DNA of 64,000 bases from Hofstenia miamia (lineage: Eukaryota; Xenacoelomorpha; Acoela), in assembly GCA_004352715.1 (NCBI GenBank), contig SCFE01000112.1, positions 1-64,000 on the forward strand, in the 5' to 3' direction. The position numbers and the translations under genes are program-made. Shown here in pieces: positions 10,938-22,461 of this stretch. The notes beneath the pieces are model-generated. The model did no database searches and was not told where the DNA came from. It worked only from the letters and a program-made list of their open reading frames with translations. The first letter of the stretch is position 1. Each line of letters opens with the position of its first letter.

Positions 10938-13209
10938 GAGTGCCTTTTGCTAACATTTGTGCTAAAATCCAACCATTCTAAAGTGACTCAAAAACCCCCT
11001 CTAGCCCCAGTCCTTTGTCACACACATCTACTAGTATCGGATCAAAGAAGACAGAAGAGAGACACACACATCTACTAGTATCGGATCAAAGAAGACAGAA
11101 GAGAGACAAAGACAGACTTCTAAGGTGGGATATGAGATTTTACACTTGAATTTTTAGCCACCCTTAAAGCTGTTAGTTTTGTTCATGATAACCTGTCCAA
11201 AGAGCTGAAGAATTAACTGCAATGTACCTTTAACACTAAGTCCCTAACCTGTTCAGTAGATGTCATCCCATTTATTATCAGCACTGAGCATAGGCCAAAA
11301 GTTAATATGATAATATGCTATGACTAGAAGATGCATGGCAGGCTTAAGAGGCCCTATTGGAGGAGCAGTGTCCCCACTATGTTCAATGAAGATTTTCAAC
11401 CTCACACACTTGTGCCAGCTCCTGAATAATAAAAAAGTGATCCAGAAATTTGAGTGTGTAAACAGTAAATTTGAGAATCTGCTCATCATTTACTTTTTCC
11501 ACATTGGTGAAGTTAACCAGCCAATGATCATGGAAAATAATCAAAATTGCATAAAAGCTTGCCAAAGTTGAGAATATCTGCCTTGTAATGTTTTTAAAGG
11601 AAGAGTACCAAGACAACATACCTGAGCAGGTAAAAAATCTCCACTTTAGAATGGAGAACTTTACTATCTTTTATAGCAACTACTATTGCCCTACCAGTAT
11701 GTACCAGTCTAACATCTTTTTGATCACAAAGTTGATTTACATGGATCTCATACTATGCAAAAAGATCCTGACTCTGGGGAGCCACAGCTGAAACAAAATT
11801 TCCATCACTATTGTCTGAGTATGCACCACTGTGCACTAGCCCCCTGATCTGTTGGGAGCTGGGATCCACACAACAGTTCCTGGAATTAGTAAACCACTAT
11901 AATGTCTACACAAAGACTGAGGTCCTATTCAACTTAGAAAAAATGAACTACCTGGAAAGCAGCTATAACAAAGTTGCTGAGACATGTAGGCAAGCTGCAA
12001 ATGATGGTGAGATCATCCCAATCACAGTAATAGAACAGACAATGTACTTGCAGAAACAATTTTACAGAGAAGAAGAGCTACTATCCTCTTCTGCTATCAA
12101 AGTGTCTCCTGGCACTATAGCCCTTATTGAGGCAATCAACTTACAAAAGTTTTCCAGTGCTGCAAGTTCTCCTGTGCATATGCCCACCTGGTCTATTACC
12201 AAATACAAGCACATCCTAATGATTAAGCACCACCCTGATACCAACTGTGTTATTGAGATTAACAGAGACAATGATATCTTAGGTCTCATGAAGTGGTGCT
12301 TTATGGAAATGTTCATGAAAGGGGTGCTTCTACAATTGCCTGGGCAACAAATAGCCTTGGACATAGAATGCACCACATCTTGACTCAGAATCTCAAATGC
12401 CCAAATTGACAAACTCTGTGAATATGGACTCTGCAGTACGTTCTGGGATACCATCAAGGAAGCCAAGAATAACTATCCCATCATGATTGGGGCTGCTACT
12501 CTGAAGAAGAAGGTCAAGTTTGACCAAGTTGAGACTAACACTGAAAAGAACAATCTGCTCTGCATACCTCCACCTTGCATAATGACTCTGTTAATTCTAC
12601 CATCCTGGCAAGTAATGAAAGGACATAAAAAGGTGTCAGCCCATCTATCCAATAAAATCAACTATGTGTCCACTGCTGCGAAGATCTCCAAAGCTATGCA
12701 GACTAAGGAATACAAAGAAACCAGAAACACTTTAATCAAAGGCAGTAATTCCAAGCATGTCTTTATCAATGGGAAATTTACTATCAAGGATATCTTTCAG
12801 AAAGGCCAACCAATATCCACCCAATTACAAAAAATTCACAAGATTACAACTTTAGATCCACAAGTCCTCATTCTATTCCAAGCATCAGGTGACCTAATGT
12901 AGATGAACAATGTTGAGACTCTAACACCCAGATCAATGCCACAGATGCCTATACGTCTGACACTGTTGCACTCATGATGCTCCTGATCACTCTGAAGGGC
13001 CTTTGACTTTATGAACATTTCTATCATACTTTTATGTGGAGACTTAACAACTTATGATGAAACAGCCTGATTAGCTCCCACCTACCAGAGATCAAGTTTT
13101 TCTGCCTCAGAAACAAAGCAGTCACACAAAGGGAGACACTGGTGCAGATTACCAGACAGCCCAGATATGCTGAAGTCTTGTCCTGGGATGATATCTTAGC
13201 AATCAAAAT
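10938..13209 (+). pseudogene. ORF3 of the B-type gypsy element (env position, unknown function), copy X
   Basis: Downstream of integrase and in the same sense lies a long broken coding region. The best open pieces are 11811-12383 (with GSTQQFLELVNHYNVYTK) and 12483-12902 (with NKINYVSTAAKISKAM). It aligns piece by piece with 34790-36622 (minus), where the same order is seen. Copy X holds about 650 bp (about 11790-12430) that copy Y lacks, and lacks a block present in Y (34990-35290). I see no signal peptide, transmembrane segment or cleavage site of a retroviral env, and I do not recognise the family. The region forms the unique core of the palindrome: its first 270 bp are mirrored at 13210-13440. 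Confidence 0.6.
11022..11108 (+). repeat. 44-bp tandem duplication
   Basis: The unit ACACATCTACTAGTATCGG plus the following 25 bp occurs twice in a row. The mirrored arm near 13345-13400 has it once, so the duplication arose (or was lost) after the arms formed. Confidence 0.75.
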
Positions 13210-13440
13210 GGTTAGGGACTTAGTGTTAAAGGTACATTGCAGTTAATTCTTCAGCTCTTTGGACAGGTTATCATGAACAAAACTAACAGCTTTAAGGGTG
13301 GCTAAAAATTCAAGTGTAAAATCTCATATCCCACCTTAGAAGTCTGTCTTTGTCTCTCTTCTGTCTTCTTTGATCCGATACTAGTAGATGTGTGTGACAA
13401 AGGACTGGGGCTAGAGGGGGTTTTTGAGTGAGTTTAGAAT
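13210..13440 (-). pseudogene. ORF3 N-terminal fragment, right palindrome arm
   Basis: Reverse complement of about 11020-11249, the start of ORF3 (TPKAIS-type region of copy Y). It begins abruptly at 13210, so this arm contains only the first part of ORF3. It contains one copy of the 44-bp unit. Confidence 0.6.
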
Positions 13441-13804
13441 GGACTGGGGCTAGAGCGAGTGTTTGCAAAAGTCACTCTTAGCTTGGATTTTTCCTCAGGT
13501 TCCCAAGGGGATATTTGTCTCCCCAAGTAGTTGCCTGAGGTCTGCTCCCAAGGGGATATTTGTCTCCCCAAGTAGTTTTGGGAATCATGCTCCCAATGGG
13601 ATATTTTCTCCCCAAGTAGTGGTGCTGTCTGCTTTCAGAGCCCTCTGTGTGCGTCCTCCCTTGCTTCTGGGATGTGTGTCATCTTCTTATGCAGGGTTAC
13701 ATCTCCCCTCCTCTCTTCATCTCATGGGTTAGGTCTTTGCCACACTCATCTTCTCATGGACAGTTGGTTTTCACTTATTTTCATCTATTTGATTTGGTTA
13801 CTAA

Positions 13805-16044
13805 ACATAGAAATTAAATTAAGTTCCAAATCTTAGGTATTTATATGATCTAAATACTTTTGGTCTCTAACTCTATGTCTAGGCAAAACATGTATAGCAG
13901 TAATGTTGCTACTACTACCAAGGTTAATATTGTACTTAACCTCAGTGAGGTCATCTTCCTCACATTCAGTGAGGTTATTATAAGTCTCAAAATTATTTAC
14001 TCCATCATCAACAAGTGAAAATTCACTGTTAGGGTCAATGATGACATTATCAATGTCCTTAACAGTTCTCTTTAGTTGTTGAAAGTGGGTGGCTCTCCCA
14101 TTATTTAATAAGTACTTGTGGTGATCTAATACTTTAGTTATAGTAAATGGACCTTGCCAATTAGTGGCAATTTTTCACACCTGGTTAGCATTAGTAATTT
14201 CGTGAGGAAAATAGGCAAAGACTTTGTTGCCCTGTTTATGAGGCTCACTGTATAACTTATAATTAAAATTCTGTCATTGGTGGATAACAGATTGATTCAT
14301 ATTCCTACAGATCATAAGATGCACTTCTTGAAGTTTGTGACAACATGCAAATTAAAAAATTTTCCAAAGTAGGTTCATTGTAATCAGGAAACATAACAGA
14401 AAGGGTGTGCTCACTTCACAACTGAGCATTGCCTTAAAGGGGCTGACCTTTGTTGTGGAATGAACTGCAGTATTATAAAAATATTCCACTGCCTCAATAA
14501 GTCATTTCCAATTCCAACCTGCTGCTCAGGCAAGGGCAACTTGGATTAACTTAATAACTGTGCAGTTGAGTTGTTCCATGACACTGTTCAACTGTGGGTG
14601 ATATGCAGTGGTGAATTTTTGAAGGATCTTGAGTTCTTTAGTAATGGTCTCCATGAGATGGTTATCAAATTGGGGACCATGATCAGAGATTAGGTGCTCC
14701 ATAGGCCCAAGCTTAAGAATCCAGTCTTTTACAATTTTTTCTCCAATCACCTTGGTGGTGGTACTGTTGAGGGGGATGAGTCAGACATACTTAGTAAAGT
14801 GATCAAGGAGTACTACAATGTACTGGTGATGTTCTATGGACAAATTTGTTGGTATGTTCAGTAGCTTGGCTGTGTATCTCAGCTTGCTGTTCTGGAAAGT
14901 GTCTGACTCCTTGGAGTAGGCAAGTAGTACACTTGTTGATTACATCCTGAATGGCAGCTCTGATGCTGATTGTGACATACCTTGTGTTAAGTGTGCGCTT
15001 GTTCTGAATGATGCCTAAATGGCTCTTTTCATGTATCTTGTAAACTAAGTCCCTCTGGAAATACTCAGCAACTGCTAACCTGCTGTTCCAACTCCTGGCA
15101 TAGAGTAAGCCAACATCTGTTTGCTTCCAATTGTACCTCCAGAAGTAATGATTAGCAGCTGGGCTAAGAATATTCTTTAACTTTACAAGAATCTTGCTTA
15201 GCACCTTATCATGCTGTTGATGTTGTCGAATCTCTGCTTCAGTGATATCTTCTTTCATGAGAATTGGAAGAATAGCATTTCTGTGGTGGTCTGCACTGGT
15301 CTTGGGAAGGTGCTCATAATCATTGAGAGGAATAAATCCAAAAGGCGTCTTCTCTCCTAGTGGTTTTCTTAGATCACAATCATAACTGGGGAGAGCTGGC
15401 CAGTAATCTGCATTGTTGTGAAGTCTCCCCAGATGGTGCTGAATAGTAAAAGTAAAATCAATTAAATACTTGATCCAACAGGCAACTATGCTGGACTTGT
15501 CCCTTGAAAATTTCTTCAACCAAGATATCATCTAATTGTCAGTTTGCACAGAGAAGTTACAGTAAAGGCTGAAGAAATAGAATTTCTTCAAGCTTTCCAC
15601 CAATGCTAGCATCTCAGATTTTGTGGCACCATAGTTCTGCTCAGCATTTCTGAGTTTTACACTAAAATACTGGATCAGGCATTCAATGCCATTAGTAACC
15701 TGATTGAGGACTCCAATAATCTCAACTGAGCTGGCATCACAGTCAACAATAAATTCTTTTGAATAGTCCAGTGTATTAAGGCTGGGGATTTTCCTGAGTT
15801 CTGACTCAACAGTGTCAAGCTCTGCTTGCTCAACTCATGTCCACCTAAACTCCATGCTGCGCCATAGTAGATTAGAGATATGTTGGGTTTTATTTGCCAG
15901 CTCTGATATAAAGGCGCCATAGTGGTTCAGAAAACCCATAAGGCATTGAACATCCATATGAGACCACGAAGTTTCAATCTTTTCTAAATGGTCTTTAGCA
16001 TCATTTTTAATAGAGATACAACCTAGTTCAATAACAAAAACTAG
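13805..16044 (-). pseudogene. Ty3/gypsy pol remnant, right arm
   Basis: Mirror of 8411-10650. All open pieces translate to the same proteins as in the left arm: the RT end at 15835-16044, RNase H region at 15675-15920, HHCC finger within 14803-15531 and integrase core at 14526-14750. Because both arms carry the same stops and frame breaks, the damage predates the inversion. Confidence 0.85.
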
Positions 16045-16454
16045 TTCCAGTAAACAGCACAGTGTAGGGTACAGTAATAAATCCAAATTCTAGAAGAACA
16101 AGACAACAACAAAGTAACAACCAAAATGAGTAAAAATAATTTCAGCTTGGTGACAGCTTCACAGCACAGAATGGTAATGTAAAAATAACACAAGAGATAA
16201 AGTTATGCATCTGTTGGTAGTGAAATTGATTCATGGCCAGGGGAAACACTATCCCAGCTGGCTCACACCAAAGAGAAAGAATAAAACCAAATACAATAAG
16301 AAAACAAGTAACAATTCTGTACCATGTCACAATCACCAGGTGAAAGCAGATGACCATTTTGGTATGCATGCAAGCTTCACGACATCTCCAGTCACAATGG
16401 AGTAGAGAGTTTGAATGGCACTCCAATTTGCTCAGAATCACGTCAGGGTCAGCA
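16045..16454 (-). mobile_element. B-element leader, right arm
   Basis: Mirror of 8001-8410, directly downstream (minus strand) of the 432-bp LTR-B segment. It shares the same junction into RT-thumb sequence. Confidence 0.6.
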
Positions 16455-16886
16455 TGCAGAATCATGGGTGAGCTCTGGGTACTCAAGCAGTACTTGGAAA
16501 CTCCAGAGTTAATATCAATGGTTGCAAAGGCTACAATTGTAGAGAGTGACCCACATTCTAGCTAAAGAAAGAGCATTGGTTGTTCACTGATTCACTACAG
16601 AAAGACAGAAACTATCCACAGAGAGCAGACTTCCCACAGCAATCAATTCACATGGCATCATGCCAAAGCCATATCCATGAAGCCATCCTTACTTGAAAAG
16701 GTGCTATTAATTTCTAGCTCAAATAAACAATTTAGCTCAGAGTTCTGTTATCTCAGCTCATGTAAATAAATAATAAAACAAAAGGCTCATAATTGCTGTG
16801 CATTCATGTTTGCCAACAGCATAGTATGTTTGCAGTTTGTTGTTATTAAGTGCATGTACAAAATGAAATGATTTAGTTAGGATGCA
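16455..16886 (-). mobile_element. 432-bp truncated LTR-B segment, right arm
   Basis: Exact mirror of 7569-8000, starting with TGCATCC on the minus strand at 16886 and ending TCTGCA at 16455. Confidence 0.7.
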
Positions 16887-16981
16887 CTAATAAGAAAAAC
16901 GGCTAAGATGGAGGGGAGCAATTTGCTGATCCTACTAGATGCAGATAACCAGCCCAAAGTGAACGTACCTGGGCACAAGTT

Positions 16982-17209
16982 TCAGGGATATGATGGGCTC
17001 ATGGCATTTGCATCACTGTAAGGAATGGTCGCGGCATTCTGATCCATCCTTTGCATAATCAGAGTGGGAGAATTGGGTTGAGAAAAGTTAATTAATGATC
17101 CAACAGTACAAGGAGTAAAGTCCGGGTTACCAACACTTGTACAAGGGACGCTCTGAATGAGAGATGTCCCAAAAGTAGGAGAGTAAGTAACAGTATGACT
17201 AGAATCCAT
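16982..17209 (-). pseudogene. Possible gag N-terminal fragment, right arm
   Basis: Mirror of 7246-7473, with an identical 75-codon frame. See that entry for the reasons and doubts. Confidence 0.35.
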
Positions 17210-17617
17210 ACTAACTTAAAGAGCAAGAACAATAATTTCCAGAACTGACAGTGGGGAGCACTTCCACACACACAGAAGAAAAACGTAACTCAAAGAGGTA
17301 ACAACAATTAACAGACTGAATTGGGGAAAAGAACACAGCAGTATTTGGTAATGAATCCAACACATCAAAGCACTAAGAAAGTAAAACAAAATAAGGAATT
17401 TAACAATTGACATCAGCCAAATAAGACACACTAAGGGCTTCGTCGCCATCCTTCAAGGGTGAGGAAGTAAATGAATACATTGATAGGTGAACTTACTCTG
17501 AAGTCTTGCAGTGACCAGGGGAAACAACTATCCCAGCTGATATGCACCAAAAACGAAAACCAAATAGCATCCAAACCATCGAAAGAAACAACAAGATTAA
17601 ATAGTTATCACATCAGC

Positions 17618-17635
17618 GTCCTGTCATGGTCACCA
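17618..17635 (-). other. Primer-binding-site-like sequence, right arm
   Basis: TGGTGACCATGACAGGAC on the minus strand directly after the LTR-A end at 17636. Confidence 0.5.
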
Positions 17636-18561
17636 TGTAGAATCATGGGCTGGTAGGAGAACTTAACTAGAAACTTAATTGACTCTGCAGAAGGTTTAGA
17701 TAGCATTTACAGTACAGCCATGATTCTGAGAAATAGAATAACATAGAACTTATAACTTATAGATGTAACATTGGTAATTCATCCAAGTAACCAACTACTT
17801 TAGGTAAAATCCAAGATGACCAATTCATATGGCTTCCAGCCAAAGTGAAGTATCCAGAAGTAAAGTGCTTAACCTATTGACTGGTGCTACCCTATCTGTC
17901 TCACTTTTTAATTTCTATCTCACATTGAAAAATACAGGATCTCATTTTCATTGTTATCTCTCAGCTCACTATTAAATAATCTGTAATTGCCAGATATTCG
18001 TGCTAGCCAACAGCATGGTATCATCACAGTGTTAGGTTGTATAAGTGCATGTACGTGTTGAAATACAAACGAGAGATTTATTATTTCCTTATGCGTAACC
18101 GTATACATAACTTAATGGGTCCACAATTTGGACTAGATAATCAAAAGACCTTCAGAAGCTACTTTTTGCCCCATGCTAGTGAAAGCACTCCTGAATTGTC
18201 GCTGATCTTAAGCAATAGTTTTCATAAAGATATAATATAAAGAAAAATACAACAGTAAAGACAGTTGTTGAGAGTAGATAAAATCTATTAAACATTCTCT
18301 ACAGGTCTCTCAGGTTTTATACAAGAATTGAGTTATTACCTGCCTTTGTTTACAAAATCAGTTGTCTATGTAGTTTGAACATGATCAATTATTTGTTCCC
18401 TCATAAATTCAATTTGAGCAATAATAATAAGCACCACCAAGGGGACGTCAAATTCACAATAACAACCTAAGATCGAAATAAGTGCTGACGTCATGGTGAC
18501 GTAAAAATGCAAAATAACTGATAAAGAATAAAATCGAAAAGAGTATCCAAGTGACTCTACA
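17636..18561 (-). mobile_element. LTR-A, full length (926 bp), right palindrome arm
   Basis: On the minus strand it starts TGTAGAGTCACTTGGATAC at 18561 and ends TGATTCTACA at 17636. It has the conserved TATAAAA box (near 18315-18323) and an intact CRE palindrome (18486-18493). Only AT remains before the N gap, so its outer flank cannot be read. Confidence 0.85.
18486..18502 (-). promoter_or_regulatory. CRE/ATF-like palindrome in LTR-A U3
   Basis: TGACGTCA followed three bases later by the half site TGACGTA, about 70 bp inside the LTR and upstream of the TATA box. TGACGTCA is also intact in the diverged LTR-A at 38549-38556, while the copies at 5893 and 25504 have decayed forms. Binding by CREB/ATF-type bZIP factors is inferred from the known consensus. 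Confidence 0.45.
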
Positions 18562-18563
18562 AT

Positions 18564-19563
18564 NNNNNNNNNNNNNNNNNNNNNNNNNNNNNNNNNNNNN
18601 NNNNNNNNNNNNNNNNNNNNNNNNNNNNNNNNNNNNNNNNNNNNNNNNNNNNNNNNNNNNNNNNNNNNNNNNNNNNNNNNNNNNNNNNNNNNNNNNNNNN
18701 NNNNNNNNNNNNNNNNNNNNNNNNNNNNNNNNNNNNNNNNNNNNNNNNNNNNNNNNNNNNNNNNNNNNNNNNNNNNNNNNNNNNNNNNNNNNNNNNNNNN
18801 NNNNNNNNNNNNNNNNNNNNNNNNNNNNNNNNNNNNNNNNNNNNNNNNNNNNNNNNNNNNNNNNNNNNNNNNNNNNNNNNNNNNNNNNNNNNNNNNNNNN
18901 NNNNNNNNNNNNNNNNNNNNNNNNNNNNNNNNNNNNNNNNNNNNNNNNNNNNNNNNNNNNNNNNNNNNNNNNNNNNNNNNNNNNNNNNNNNNNNNNNNNN
19001 NNNNNNNNNNNNNNNNNNNNNNNNNNNNNNNNNNNNNNNNNNNNNNNNNNNNNNNNNNNNNNNNNNNNNNNNNNNNNNNNNNNNNNNNNNNNNNNNNNNN
19101 NNNNNNNNNNNNNNNNNNNNNNNNNNNNNNNNNNNNNNNNNNNNNNNNNNNNNNNNNNNNNNNNNNNNNNNNNNNNNNNNNNNNNNNNNNNNNNNNNNNN
19201 NNNNNNNNNNNNNNNNNNNNNNNNNNNNNNNNNNNNNNNNNNNNNNNNNNNNNNNNNNNNNNNNNNNNNNNNNNNNNNNNNNNNNNNNNNNNNNNNNNNN
19301 NNNNNNNNNNNNNNNNNNNNNNNNNNNNNNNNNNNNNNNNNNNNNNNNNNNNNNNNNNNNNNNNNNNNNNNNNNNNNNNNNNNNNNNNNNNNNNNNNNNN
19401 NNNNNNNNNNNNNNNNNNNNNNNNNNNNNNNNNNNNNNNNNNNNNNNNNNNNNNNNNNNNNNNNNNNNNNNNNNNNNNNNNNNNNNNNNNNNNNNNNNNN
19501 NNNNNNNNNNNNNNNNNNNNNNNNNNNNNNNNNNNNNNNNNNNNNNNNNNNNNNNNNNNNNNN
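18564..19563. other. Assembly gap, 1000 N
   Basis: Exactly 1000 N, a placeholder length. It separates the outer end of the palindrome's right LTR-A from another, diverged LTR-A on the same strand. Open frames spanning it are meaningless. Confidence 0.98.
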
Positions 19564-20230
19564 TTAATTTCTATCTCACATTGAAAAATAAAGCATTTCA
19601 TTTTCATTGTTATCTTTCATCTCACTAGTTAATTAATAGTCTGTAACTGCTGGACATTTGCATTAGCCAACAGCATAGTATCATCACAGTGTTGTAATTT
19701 ATAAGTGCATGTATGTGTTGAACTTTGAACAAGAGGTTTATTATTAACCTATACCTAACTGTATACATAACATAAATGGTCCACAATTTGGGCTGGATAA
19801 TCTGAAAGACCTCCAGGAGCTATGTGTTGCCCTGTACTTGAGAAAGCACTCCCAAACTATCGCCTAACTTAAGCAATTATTTTCATATCAAAAAATAATA
19901 AAAGGTAAATACAAAGGTAAAACAGTAGTTGAAGCTAGATAAAATTTATTAACCTTTCTCAACACGTTCTCTCAGTTTTATACAAAAATGAGTTTATTAC
20001 CTGCCTTTGTTTACACTTGAATTGTTAATGTAATTTAACCATGCTAGATAATTCATTTCCCTTGCAAATATAATTTGAGCAATACAATTCAACACCATTG
20101 AGGGGACAACAACCTAGCATTAGCAAACTAAGATCAAAATCAGAAAAGTAACGTCACACTGACATAAATACAAAAATCAAAATAAATGCTCTATAATATT
20201 TCACCAATTTTTTCCCTGAGTGACTCTACA
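19564..20230 (-). mobile_element. LTR-A, left-truncated by the gap
   Basis: Second copy of the LTR at 1-619, extending 48 bp further left. Its minus-strand start is at 20230, followed by ATAG. Confidence 0.75.
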
Positions 20231-20300
20231 ATAGCATATGAATGCTTCTTGTTGCAATCACCAGTTTGCTGCATATGAGTGTGATTGGTAAGGAGCTGAG

Positions 20301-20393
20301 CAGAGCTTTGTGGGACCTCAAATTTTTAGTCCCAGACTCTGATATTGGTCCCAATAACTTTAGTCCCATTCCTGAAATTGGTCCCAGTACTGA
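20301..20393 (-). repeat. hAT element end, second copy
   Basis: Identical to 690-782, with the same four TTAGTCCC/TTGGTCCC subterminal 8-mers. Confidence 0.5.
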
Positions 20394-20540
20394 AAACTAC
20401 AGGTATTAAGAAAATAATGAATTTAAAAGTAAATTTAACAAAAATAAATTGCATATTACAATAAAAGGATTAAGATACTTTATTTCAATTTCACAGAAGC
20501 AAAAGTTCATTAATGTGCACAGGATCAAGGAAACTGTGTG

Positions 20541-22220
20541 TCTAACTGTGACTGTTAGGCCTGCAGAGCTGAACATGGCCTTGGACATTGTTTTGGAGCC
20601 TTTGATGACCAAATAGGATCAAGAAATTTGCTTCAGTTTTTGCATAGGGCGCAATTCTCCAGAAGGCTAAAATGTTGAAATCATTGTCAAACTTTAGTAT
20701 GGAACACTCTATTAGGTAGAGTGAATTTTCATCCTTCTGAGTAACACTGAAATCAGGATTGGCTACTTGCAGCATGCAGTCAATTTCTTCTTTAATATCT
20801 GAATCAAAAATGGAGCCCTTGTATTGCTTCCTGGGAGGAGGAGCAACTGGTTATTCATTATTTCACAACATCATCATCAAGGCCTCCCATACTAAATTCT
20901 TTGCCACTGTACACTTTTGGGTGAAGATGCACTTGTGGTCATTAGAAAATCAAGTATCAAGCAAAGTTGCAATGAAATGGTATGACGTTTGCTTTGGTAG
21001 GCATTTAAATTTGATACCATCTAGAAGAACTTGAGCCAAGGACTTTGCATCTCCAACAAGTAATTTGTTAATCTTGCATTGCAATAACAAAAAAATCAGA
21101 ATGACTAAATAAAGTGTAGGATTTGTTGGATGCTCATCAGATTTGTAACATCAAGAAAAGGCATCAGGCAAGTAATGATCACATTAATAATAGAAAGTTC
21201 AATAGCAGCAATCTCTTCCAGATATTCATTCTTATTAACCAAAGAGAGCTAAATTTCATTGTAACTGTTAACAAATGAACTCAACATGATCAAGGTAGAG
21301 TTCCACCTTGTGGCAACATCCTGCTTCAGAGGTGTATTTAGATTGTTTTTCTGTCCAGCTTTCTTGAAATATTTTACAATTCACTTGATTAGAGAAATTT
21401 GATGTTGGATTGGAGGCAGACTATTATGAAGACCACCTTGGATAGCTAATTGCAAGTCATGACAGGCAAAAAGAAATTCTATCAAAACCTCAGGAAACTC
21501 CAGAAACAAGACATATCTGAAACCATGTGATTCTAATGAAAACAAATATGATTCCATTTTCTTCAAAATGTCCTTTTTGATGTTGCATTGTAGCCATGAT
21601 GTGCATCCTCATTGTATTGGCCAACACACAATGTAAAAGTATGCACTACAAAATTTGCATCAACAAATGAATAATTTATACCTGTATAACTGTGCTGGTT
21701 ATGTGGATCCGTCCATTCGTCACATGTGAAAGCAGCAGGGCATTTAAATTCCAAGGTAGTATGGATTTGTTCCTTAAACAACTGCAATGAGATAATAGAA
21801 GAATGCAAAAACAAATTGGCAACACTGACACTGCCATACTTGGCCTCCAAGATTAACTACACATTGTGCCAGTTCTTGGGGTCCTTCACTATTAGCTATG
21901 ATTAGGGGCCAATAGTCTTTTGTGCACATTTGAACAAGAGCTTTGTTAATGCTTTCTTTTGCTGCTGGATTAATAGGTGTTTCCTTATGAAAAGAAATTG
22001 TTGTCTGTTTTGATGATGACAGTTGACTACCCCCATCTGCCTTCTTGCAGAATTTCACATGCTTGAAGAGTCCATTTGTTCCATTGGCTGACTTGTAAGT
22101 GATAACCTTAAAGCAGCAATCGCAGCAAACAAAGCCATTAACATGTGAGCAGTCTTCTTTTACAATATTGTAGGACTTTTCCCATACAGTGCTTTTACAA
22201 CCAATGTGCTTACAAGGGCA
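20541..22220 (-). pseudogene. hAT transposase pseudogene, second copy
   Basis: Identical to 930-2609: BED finger at about 22050-22220, core block at 21563-21850 and C-terminal block at 20541-20775. It carries the same inactivating breaks, so it arose by duplication of the dead copy and not by a new transposition. Confidence 0.8.
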
Positions 22221-22461
22221 TAAAGTTTCATTGAAATTTTAGATTGTATATCTTGAGCACTCATTCTAAAAGTTATAATTAAAAGACTACTGTGCTATTC
22301 AACATGAACTCTTCTTGATGCTGATGGTTCAGAAATATCATATTTAGATCACATATCAACAACCAGTGAAACTGAAATATGAATTTAAAAAGGTTAGTAA
22401 CAATTCAAAAATCTCAAATGAATTCTATCCACCATCTATCAGAGGGCTAAATCTGAAATGA

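Larger units (their letters stand above)
5893..18561. repeat. 12.7-kb inverted repeat (palindrome) of two gypsy copies
   Basis: Positions x and 24455-x are reverse complements through most of this span. The left arm is 5893-11249 and the right arm 13210-18561, around a 1.96-kb ORF3 core. Order from the left: LTR-A, gag fragment, LTR-B segment, pol, ORF3 core, then the same inverted. From about 6800 to 10945 I found no differences; the LTR-A ends differ by about 8 percent. The join at 13210 falls near the ORF3 end. Confidence 0.85.

Noticed and set aside
10723-10956. Frame with PSSCLRSAPKGIFVSPSSFG repeats (also 13463-13732)
   Set aside because: It is the translation of the 44-45 bp tandem repeat antisense to the pol-ORF3 spacer.
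12062-12466. 134-codon minus-strand frame
   Set aside because: Antisense to ORF3 copy X, which has the homologous partner in the other sense.
10938-13209. ORF3 as a retroviral env gene
   Set aside because: No signal peptide, transmembrane anchor or cysteine pattern is visible; position alone is not enough.
18366-19607. Long open frames made mostly of X on both strands (also 32381-33873 and 37148-38288)
   Set aside because: They run across the 1000-N gaps. The readable residues are LTR or leader sequence.
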